From Burkholderiales bacterium (GTDB lineage Bacteria > Pseudomonadota > Gammaproteobacteria > Burkholderiales > Casimicrobiaceae), in assembly GCA_025935435.1 (NCBI GenBank), contig JAICVH010000023.1:1-12858 (forward strand): DNA of 12,858 nt, written 5' to 3'. Every line of letters starts with the position of its first letter. Within the stretch, counting starts at the first letter, position 1. Below are positions 7,572-12,858 of the stretch, piece after piece. The notes under the pieces were generated by a model that saw only the letters and a list, made by a program, of their open reading frames with translations, did no database searches and was not told where the DNA came from. Position numbers and translations under genes: made by a program.

Positions 7572-8315
7572 TCACTGCACGGATGCGGCCGTTCCGGCGT
7601 GACCGCCAAGGAACAGCCGGTTGAGGTCCGGATCGTGGAGCAACTCCGAGGCCGGACGATCGAGCGCCAGTCGGCCCATTTCGAGCACGAGCGCGCGGTT
7701 CGCGTATTTGAGCGCCGTGCGCACATTCTGCTCGACCATGAGCACCGTCGTACCGGCGTCCGCCAGTGTACGGAGCAGCGTCATCACGTCCTGCACGAGC
7801 CGCGGCGAAAGCCCGATCGACGGCTCGTCGATCAACAGCACGCGCGGTCGCAGCAGCAACGCGCGGCCGACTTCGAGCTGTTTTTGCTCGCCACCCGACA
7901 ATGTCGACGCCTGGTTGTCGATGCGTTCGCGGATGCGCGGAAAGCGTGCAAGGACCTCTTCGATGCGCTGCGCAAGCAAGCTGCGCGGCAGCGTGATGCC
8001 TCCGAGTTCGAGGTTATGGCGCACCGATAACGAACCGAACAGGTTGCGACCCTGCGGCACGAACGCGATGCCATCGGCGAGCAGCGCGCGCGGCTGCCGG
8101 CCGTTGATGCGCCGGCCTTCGAAGCGGATCTCGCCCGCGCGTGGGGTGAGAAGACCGAACAGCGTCTTCAGCACCGTCGACTTGCCTGCGCCGTTCGGTC
8201 CGATCAGCAGCGTGATCGCGCCGGCCGCGGCGTCGAGCGTCGTTTCGTTCAGGATCGTGAGGCTCGGAGAGTAGCCGGCGACGACCCGGTCGAATTCGAT
8301 GATCTTGGTGCTCAT
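7572..8315 (-). CDS. livF: ABC transporter ATP-binding protein, LivF type
   Basis: This 247-residue ATPase is one of two energy-coupling subunits of a branched-chain amino acid (HAAT) family importer. Walker A is GPNGAGKST (39-47), the Q-loop glutamine is Gln88, the ABC signature is LSGGEQKQLEVG (139-150) and Walker B is VLLIDEP (159-165). The usual H-loop histidine is a glutamine (MVEQN, Gln196), which is normal for LivF and separates it from LivG. The family transports leucine, isoleucine and valine, amides, urea and, in several bacteria, aromatic acids. Its place directly before pcaIJ points to an aromatic substrate, by inference. The start lies 7 nt after the livG TAG, with AGGG overlapping that stop as the ribosome site. 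Confidence 0.93.
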   Translation of the reverse strand: MSTKIIEFDRVVAGYSPSLTILNETTLDAAAGAITLLIGPNGAGKSTVLKTLFGLLTPRAGEIRFEGRRINGRQPRALLADGIAFVPQGRNLFGSLSVRHNLELGGITLPRSLLAQRIEEVLARFPRIRERIDNQASTLSGGEQKQLEVGRALLLRPRVLLIDEPSIGLSPRLVQDVMTLLRTLADAGTTVLMVEQNVRTALKYANRALVLEMGRLALDRPASELLHDPDLNRLFLGGHAGTAASVQ

Positions 8316-8322
8316 CCGAGCC

Positions 8323-9066
8323 CTAGTGACCGAGATACGCGTCGAGCACCTGCCGGTTCGACTGCACCGTACCCGGCGGACCTTCCGCCAATACTTTGCC
8401 TTCGACCATGCAGATGACGTGCGGACACAGCTTCATGATGAAGTCCATGTTGTGCTCGATGACGACGAAGCTGCCGCCTTGCGACTGGTTCAGTTCACCG
8501 AGCAGTTCCCGAAGCTGCTCGACGAGTCCCGGGTTGACGCCCGCGCAGGGCTCGTCCAGCAGAACGAGACGCGGTTCGGGCATGAACGCCATCGCGATGT
8601 CGATCAGCTTTTGCTGACCGTACGACAATGTGCCCGCGGGAAGCCGAGCGACATTCTGAAGGCGGAACAGCTCGATCATCCGATCGGCATGCTCGCCAAG
8701 ACCGGCGTCCGGCGGAGCGAACAGGCGCCGCGCGAGCGTGCCCTTGAACTCCTGCGCCGCGGCGATCAGGTTGTCGCGCACCGACAGCTGGACGAACACC
8801 TGCAGCGTCTGGAACGTGCGCCCGATGCCACGGCGGGACAGCGCAAGCGGCGGCATCCCGGTGATATCTTCGCCGCAGAATTCGACGTGGCCGGTCGTCG
8901 GCTTGATCTGGCCCAGGATACTGTTGAAGAGCGTCGTCTTGCCGGAACCGTTCGGACCGATGACGCCGACGATTTCAGCCGGACGCACCGACAGGCTCAC
9001 GCCGTCGACCGCCTTGATGGCGCCATACGTCTTGCGGATATCCCGCACCTCGAGAAACGGCGTCAT
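8323..9066 (-). CDS. livG: ABC transporter ATP-binding protein, LivG type
   Basis: This 247-residue protein is the second ATPase of the importer. Walker A is GPNGSGKTT (37-45), the Q-loop is in RTFQTLQVF (Gln86), the signature LSYGQQK (147-153) is the LivG form, and Walker B is LVLLDEP (167-173), followed by the D-loop region AGVNP. The switch histidine is His205 in VIEHNMDFIM, and the C-terminal EGKVLAEGPP segment is typical of LivG. Its ATG overlaps the livM stop as ATGA, so the two are translationally coupled. It presumably pairs with LivF as a heterodimer beneath LivH and LivM at the inner membrane. Confidence 0.93.
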   Translation of the reverse strand: MTPFLEVRDIRKTYGAIKAVDGVSLSVRPAEIVGVIGPNGSGKTTLFNSILGQIKPTTGHVEFCGEDITGMPPLALSRRGIGRTFQTLQVFVQLSVRDNLIAAAQEFKGTLARRLFAPPDAGLGEHADRMIELFRLQNVARLPAGTLSYGQQKLIDIAMAFMPEPRLVLLDEPCAGVNPGLVEQLRELLGELNQSQGGSFVVIEHNMDFIMKLCPHVICMVEGKVLAEGPPGTVQSNRQVLDAYLGH

Positions 9067-10001
9067 CGCCCGCGACGCTTGTACGCGATGCGGTCAGGAA
9101 TCGACAGGATGCCGCCGGGCAGCCAGATCATCAGCGCGACGATGGCGAAGCCGAACGCGGCGAGATACCAGTTCTGCATGAAGCGCAACCACTCCGGCAA
9201 CAGCACGATGACGACAGTCCCGAGCAACGGACCGAAGAAGCGGCCCGATCCGCCGACGATGACCGCAAGCAGCATCAGCAGCGACGTCGACAGGTGAAAC
9301 GGCGCGGGCTCGACAAACTGCACGAGCGCCGCGAAGAACACGCCGGCGATGCCCGCGCAGGCCGCACCGATCGCAAATGCCAGCAACGTATACGCCGTGA
9401 TGTTGACGCCGAGGCTTTCCGCACGGATCGGGTTGTCACGCAGTGCCGCGAACGCACGCCCCCAGGGGGAGCGGAGCAGCCACCACAGCAATGCCGCGAG
9501 CAGGACGGTGAAGAACAGCGTGAACCAGAAGAAGGGCCGCCCGCCGTCGAACGAGTAGCCGAAGAACGAAGGTCGCGGGATTCCGGAGATCCCGAACGTT
9601 CCACCGGTGATGTGTTCCTCGTTGCGCATGACGAGGAACATGAGCACGTTGAAGCCCAGCGTCGCAAACGCGAGGTAATGGTGCTGCACGCGCAGCGCCG
9701 GGAAGCCGAGTGCAAGCCCGACGACGAAACACGCCAATGCAGCAGCCGGCAGCACGATGAGAAACGGCACGCCTGCTTTCAGGGCGATCGCGCCGATATA
9801 GGCGCCGATGCCGTAGAACGCGGCCTGGCCGAGCGACATCTGGCCCGCGTAGCCAACGGTCAGATTCAGCCCTAGCGTCGCCATCAGCGTGACGCAGAAC
9901 AGCGTGCTCAAGTAGACGCCATACGTTTTGAGCATCAACGGCAGCGCCGCGAACGCGGCAATCCCGATGACGAGCGCGATCGGCACCGCGCGCGCCTTCA
10001 T
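9063..10001 (-). CDS. livM: ABC transporter permease, LivM type
   Basis: This 312-residue, strongly hydrophobic inner-membrane protein has about 8-10 predicted membrane segments. The family motif GYAGQMSLGQAAFYGIGAY lies at 50-68. The cytoplasmic ATPase-contact loop, GRAFAALRDNPIRAESLG (181-198), is the EAA-like motif. The C-terminal GRFFGPLLGTVV and LPGGIL segments are also typical. The ATG at 10001 lies 34 nt after the livH stop, with only a weak purine-rich ribosome site; the length suits the LivM family. Together with LivH it forms the translocation channel. Substrate cannot be read from the permease sequence alone. Confidence 0.93.
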   Translation of the reverse strand: MKARAVPIALVIGIAAFAALPLMLKTYGVYLSTLFCVTLMATLGLNLTVGYAGQMSLGQAAFYGIGAYIGAIALKAGVPFLIVLPAAALACFVVGLALGFPALRVQHHYLAFATLGFNVLMFLVMRNEEHITGGTFGISGIPRPSFFGYSFDGGRPFFWFTLFFTVLLAALLWWLLRSPWGRAFAALRDNPIRAESLGVNITAYTLLAFAIGAACAGIAGVFFAALVQFVEPAPFHLSTSLLMLLAVIVGGSGRFFGPLLGTVVIVLLPEWLRFMQNWYLAAFGFAIVALMIWLPGGILSIPDRIAYKRRGR

Positions 10002-10035
10002 CGCTTCGCCGCCGCTGCCGCGAACGTCTCGGCAT

Positions 10036-10914
10036 TCATACCTTGCGTTCCTCTACCTTGCCGAGCAGGCCTTCGGGGCGCACGAGGATCACGACGAGGA
10101 ACAGCATCAGGGCGACGCCTTCCTTGTACGCGGGAGAGATGTAGAAGCCGACGATGTTTTCCAGGATTCCGATCAGCACGCCGCCCAGCAATGCACCGCG
10201 TGTTTGATTGAAACCACCGATGATCGCCGCAAAAAACGCCTTGAGACCGATCGAGTCGCCCATGTCGAACTTCGCGAGATAACTCGGCGTGATGAGCAGG
10301 GCCGCGACCGCGGCAAGCACGGCGTTGATCAGGAACGTGTACAGAACCATCCGGTTCACGTCGATGCCGAGCACCCGCGCCGCCTCGGTGTTTTGCGCGA
10401 CGGCCTGCATTGCGCGGCCAACGACCGTGCGGTTGAGAAATGTCTGCAGCCCGAGCACGATCAGCGCGGCCAGCAGCAGCGTCCCGACGTCCGCATGCGA
10501 CACCGCTGCATTTCCGATGGCAAACTGTCCCGTGGGAAACGCGCTCGGAAACGGGAATGCCTGGGCGCTGTAGCCGGCCTTGACGAGCTGCTTGATGCCG
10601 AGCGACAGACCGAGCGTCGCGATGACGAGCGGAATCACGCCGTGGCGGATCAGCGGGTTCACGATCGTGAACTTGAATGCAACGCCGAGGATCAGCATCG
10701 CGACGACGCAGGTGAGGACGAAAGCGAGCCAGAGCGGCGCACCGGCAACGCTCATGAAAAGGAGCATCAGGAACGCCGGCACCATCACGAATTCGCCCTG
10801 TGCGAAGTTGATGGTGCCAGCCGCCTGCCACAACAACGTGAAGCCCAGTGCGGCGAGCGCGTAGATCGCGCCCGTTGCAGTCCCCGAAACGATCAGTTGC
10901 AACAGGTCGCCCAT
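10036..10914 (-). CDS. livH: ABC transporter permease, LivH type
   Basis: This 292-residue, highly hydrophobic permease starts the minus-strand gene run. The conserved LivH segment AAGTINFAQGEFVM lies at 31-44, and the EAA-like coupling loop GRAMQAVAQNTEAARVLGID at 166-185. Near the C-terminus, GGFNQTRGALLGGVLIGILE (233-252) is a family hallmark, followed by the usual VRPEGLLG end. Length is typical. No strong Shine-Dalgarno precedes the ATG at 10914. No periplasmic binding-protein gene lies beside it: the next gene upstream is divergent and unrelated, so the importer must borrow a binding protein encoded elsewhere. Confidence 0.93.
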   Translation of the reverse strand: MGDLLQLIVSGTATGAIYALAALGFTLLWQAAGTINFAQGEFVMVPAFLMLLFMSVAGAPLWLAFVLTCVVAMLILGVAFKFTIVNPLIRHGVIPLVIATLGLSLGIKQLVKAGYSAQAFPFPSAFPTGQFAIGNAAVSHADVGTLLLAALIVLGLQTFLNRTVVGRAMQAVAQNTEAARVLGIDVNRMVLYTFLINAVLAAVAALLITPSYLAKFDMGDSIGLKAFFAAIIGGFNQTRGALLGGVLIGILENIVGFYISPAYKEGVALMLFLVVILVRPEGLLGKVEERKV

Positions 10915-11027
10915 GCCGGGATGATCCGTCCGTTCAAGTTGCGATCACTGCCCACAGCTGCGCGCGTACCGCCGCTAGCGTCCGAGCGCGGAGCGCATGC
11001 GATGACGTGACGCTAAACGACACGCAC

Positions 11028-11051
11028 GACGTCTTGTGGCGACAAGTCGTC
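11028..11051. promoter_or_regulatory. Imperfect dyad, candidate operator upstream of livH
   Basis: Arms GACGTCTTGT and ACAAGTCGTC flank a GGCG spacer; nine of ten arm positions pair. The centre lies about 125 nt upstream of the livH ATG. The site could bind a dimeric regulator or form a hairpin in a transcript. It does not fit the T-N11-A LysR rule symmetrically and lacks a T-run, so it is not a terminator. Confidence 0.4.
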
Positions 11052-11170
11052 TCGACGGCGCATTGTGCCGTACATGCGTCGCTCGCGCTCCGATGAGCGG
11101 CTAAGTGCCGATCCCGCCACGAAAAAGGCGCGGGCGGCAGCGAGGTCGCGATAATCGGTCAGCGCGCGGT

Positions 11171-11185
11171 TATGCAAATGGCATA
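11171..11185. repeat. 15-nt perfect inverted repeat upstream of the lipoprotein gene
   Basis: TATGC and GCATA flank AAATG, 61 nt before the lipoprotein ATG. AT-rich relative to its surroundings and next to a -10-like GATAAT, it could be an operator, but five-base arms can arise by chance. Confidence 0.25.
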
Positions 11186-11246
11186 CACTTGGCTTCGCCC
11201 GCTGGCCGCCCTCGCACGACCGTCGCGAAAGCGGAAGCAACGAACG

Positions 11247-11747
11247 ATGAAACCTACAGAACCACGATACGCGCCGTTACTGGTGGCGCTGTTCCTCACC
11301 GGCTGTGCCGCGCAGTTGCCGTTAGTCGGCCCATCGTCCACCCGTGGTCCGGCGGTCGCGAGCCCCGGCACCACACCCGCGGACGCCGCCGTGGTGCGGC
11401 GTCCGATCGATGCGACGCAGCCACCCGCGGACGCGGCCGTGGTTCGGCGTCCGATCGATGCCACGCAACCACCGACCGCCGATTCAGCGCCGCATGCGGC
11501 CGCCGACGCGCTTTACGTTTGCGTCACGGATAAGGGCGGGCAGAGGAACCAGACGGCGATCGAATTCGCGCCGAAGGTCGCCGCCCTCTGCAGCCGGCAC
11601 CCGGAGATGGGCCCATGCCAGTACGAGCGACAGCAATGCCGCAATCGCGGCGGGCGTGTGTTCCTTGCCGGCGGGCAGGAAATCACACGCGCGATCGAAG
11701 ATGCGTATGACCGCAAGGTGATGCGCGTGCGCTTCCGTGCGAACTGA
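11247..11747 (+). CDS. Small lipoprotein with tandem repeat and Cys-containing C-terminal domain, function unknown
   Basis: This 166-residue protein has a lipoprotein signal: basic/polar start, hydrophobic LLVALFLTGC, and a lipobox cysteine at residue 20, so it is probably lipidated and held in the outer or inner membrane. A Pro/Ala-rich linker contains the 16-residue unit PADAAVVRRPIDATQP twice in tandem (44-75). The C-terminal domain of about 75 residues has four cysteines (YVCV, ALCSR, PCQYERQQC), suggesting two disulfides, and a GGRVFLAGGQEI segment. The family is not recognised. The frame is open upstream to an ATG at 11172, but the ATG at 11247 puts the signal peptide at the N-terminus and has GGAAG upstream. 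The protease gene follows after 16 nt, so the two are probably co-transcribed. Confidence 0.82.
   Translation: MKPTEPRYAPLLVALFLTGCAAQLPLVGPSSTRGPAVASPGTTPADAAVVRRPIDATQPPADAAVVRRPIDATQPPTADSAPHAAADALYVCVTDKGGQRNQTAIEFAPKVAALCSRHPEMGPCQYERQQCRNRGGRVFLAGGQEITRAIEDAYDRKVMRVRFRAN
11376..11471 (+). repeat. 48-bp tandem duplication in the lipoprotein gene
   Basis: Two adjacent 48-bp units, 11376-11423 and 11424-11471, differ at four positions. All four are third-codon-position, synonymous changes, so both copies encode the same 16 residues. A short degenerate continuation (Pro-Thr-Ala-Asp) follows. Confidence 0.9.
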
Positions 11748-11752
11748 AGTCG

Positions 11753-11758
11753 AAAGGA
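11753..11758 (+). promoter_or_regulatory. Ribosome binding site of the metalloprotease gene
   Basis: AAAGGA lies 5 nt before the ATG at 11764. It overlaps an earlier in-frame ATG at 11758, which therefore has no well-spaced site of its own, so 11764 is preferred. Confidence 0.6.
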
Positions 11759-11763
11759 TGTCG

Positions 11764-12858
11764 ATGCACCCGTACCGATTCGTTGCGGCGATGGCCGTGT
11801 TCCTGGCCTTTGCGGCACAAGTCACCCTCGCGCACGAACCGTCCGCTCACGCTCGGGACACGGTTCGCGAAGCCGCCGCGGAGGCGGTCGACTCGATCAC
11901 CGGTATCGTCAACGAAATCGTCGTCGACGACGTGACGCGTGGTACGTCGCACCGTTACGTCGAGCTGGAACTCGCCGACGGGACGCTGGTTCCGCTGCAG
12001 GGTGCGATGGCGGAATCCCTAGCGAAAGGCGCGCGCGTCGAAGTCCGCGGACGCCATCGTGGCAGGCCGCTCGAGGTCGAATCGACGCGTTCGCTCGCCG
12101 CGACGAAGCGGGCAGAGCCCAAAGCCATCGGCGAAATCGACGGAACGCTCGCGCTGTTGCATGCGGACTACTTTGCGGACGACCGCAGCACGTTCATCTA
12201 CGAGGTGCACGACAAAGCAGGCAACGTGCGGCGCCTGCGGATGGCGTCGACACCCGCAGCGCTCGAGCCCGGCGTGAAGGTGCGCGTGCTCGGGCGAATC
12301 GAGTCGGACAACGACTCGATGACCCCGGAGCGCATCACGGTCCTCGAACGCGCGGCGCCGACCAGCGAGAAGTCCGACAGCGTGGTCAAGGCAGCGACTG
12401 CGAACAGCGTTCTGGTCATCATGGCCAATTTCAGCAACACCGCGGCGCCGGCGTATTCATCCGCCCAGGCGCAGCAGGTGATGACCAGCAACGCCGACAG
12501 CGTGGCAAATTTCTTTCGCGAGGCATCGTACGGGCAGCAGGTGATGAACGTGACCGTTACGCCGGGGTGGGTGACGATGGGCATGCCGCAGCCGGCCAGT
12601 TGCGGTTCGAACGACTGGCGCGGCATCGGCACGGCTGCCGAATCTGCCGCGAAAGCGCTCGGGGGCGGATACGACCCGGCAACGTACAACTTCGTCGTCT
12701 ACGTGTTTCCGACGGTACCCGCATGCGGGTGGCTTGGCCTCGCGTACATCAGCTATCCCCACAAAGCCTGGATCAACGGCGTCAACACGTTTCGCACCAG
12801 CACGATTGCGCACGAGATGGGGCACAACTTCGGGCTGCTGCATGCGGCTAGCCTGCGC
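11764..12858 (+). CDS. Secreted zinc metalloprotease, gametolysin (M11)-like, C-terminus cut by window edge
   Basis: The frame is open for 365 residues to the window end, so the gene is partial. A Sec signal peptide (about 1-23, ending TLA) directs export. Two consecutive beta-rich segments of similar layout follow (about 40-110 and 120-195), perhaps OB-like; no fold is assigned. The protease domain begins near residue 215 (VLVIMANFSN), with NFFREASYGQQVM at about 250-262 and the zinc motif HEMGHNFGLLH at 350-360: His350, His354 and His360 as ligands, Glu351 as catalytic base. PACGWLGLAYI and AWING, just before the motif, are characteristic of gametolysin-type (M11) peptidases. Cys280 and Cys321 may form a disulfide. 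The metzincin Met-turn and remaining C-terminus are outside the window. The substrate is unknown; a related metzincin family is the alternative. Confidence 0.88.
   Translation, partial: MHPYRFVAAMAVFLAFAAQVTLAHEPSAHARDTVREAAAEAVDSITGIVNEIVVDDVTRGTSHRYVELELADGTLVPLQGAMAESLAKGARVEVRGRHRGRPLEVESTRSLAATKRAEPKAIGEIDGTLALLHADYFADDRSTFIYEVHDKAGNVRRLRMASTPAALEPGVKVRVLGRIESDNDSMTPERITVLERAAPTSEKSDSVVKAATANSVLVIMANFSNTAAPAYSSAQAQQVMTSNADSVANFFREASYGQQVMNVTVTPGWVTMGMPQPASCGSNDWRGIGTAAESAAKALGGGYDPATYNFVVYVFPTVPACGWLGLAYISYPHKAWINGVNTFRTSTIAHEMGHNFGLLHAASLR

Larger units (their letters stand above)
10915..11246. other. Divergent intergenic region between livH and the lipoprotein gene
   Basis: These 332 nt separate divergent genes and must hold the promoter of the liv-pca run and that of the lipoprotein-protease pair. 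No gene is supported; short frames on both strands lack recognisable products. A dyad lies at 11028-11051 and a small inverted repeat at 11171-11185. On the plus strand GATAAT (11150-11155) resembles a -10 hexamer, but no good -35 is found at 16-18 nt. No convincing sigma-70 or sigma-54 promoter is seen for livH. Confidence 0.7.

Noticed and set aside
6843..8030. 395-codon plus-strand open frame opposite pcaI and livF
   Set aside because: It spans two unrelated minus-strand genes and their spacer, and its product shows no recognisable motif.
11150..11174. PcaQ-like half sites, ATAATC and GGTTAT
   Set aside because: The published S. meliloti PcaQ motif has half sites of this kind separated by 4 nt. 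Here the separation is 11 nt with one mismatch, and the position is nearer the plus-strand gene.
11013..11240. 75-codon minus-strand frame in the divergent intergenic region
   Set aside because: No homology recognised, Arg-rich, no good ribosome site, and it overlaps the region needed for both promoters and the candidate operators.

Overview
The window reads like a GC-rich proteobacterial chromosome, most likely a betaproteobacterium of the Burkholderiales type. That is an inference from codon use (strong G/C preference at third positions), tight operon packing and the resemblance of the encoded proteins; no rRNA or other phylogenetic marker is present. No tRNA, rRNA, IS element, CRISPR array or prophage gene was seen.

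Positions 1-10914 (minus strand) hold one long, closely packed gene run, read right to left as livH-livM-livG-livF-pcaI-pcaJ-pcaF-pcaB-pcaD-pcaC and then a large membrane sensor gene cut by the left window edge. The first four genes encode the two permeases and two ATPases of a branched-chain amino acid (HAAT/Liv) type ABC importer. The next six encode every step of the protocatechuate branch of the beta-ketoadipate pathway after ring cleavage: PcaB cycloisomerase, PcaC decarboxylase, PcaD enol-lactone hydrolase, PcaIJ CoA transferase and PcaF thiolase, giving succinyl-CoA and acetyl-CoA. Gaps are -4 to 87 nt. The likely reading is a joint uptake-and-catabolism operon for an aromatic acid such as protocatechuate. 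Three expected partners are absent: the ring-cleaving dioxygenase (pcaHG), the periplasmic binding protein of the importer, and a PcaQ/PcaR-type regulator. The last gene encodes a protein with TM-Cache-TM-HAMP-GAF-GAF-(third linker repeat) architecture whose output domain lies outside the window.

Positions 10915-11246 are a 332-nt divergent intergenic region. It must carry the promoter for the liv-pca run, and it contains a 10-nt-arm imperfect dyad (11028-11051) and a smaller 15-nt perfect inverted repeat (11171-11185).

Positions 11247-12858 (plus strand) hold an unrelated secretion pair: a small lipoprotein with a two-copy 16-residue tandem repeat and a Cys-containing C-terminal domain of unknown function, followed 16 nt later by a secreted zinc metalloprotease of the gametolysin (M11)-like type that is cut by the right edge just after its HExxHxxGxxH motif.

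Nothing here is clearly a wholly new system. The points most worth a second look are the fused transport/catabolism/sensor arrangement with its missing partners, the candidate operator, a possible 26-residue ORF bridging pcaI and pcaJ, and the lipoprotein-protease pair.
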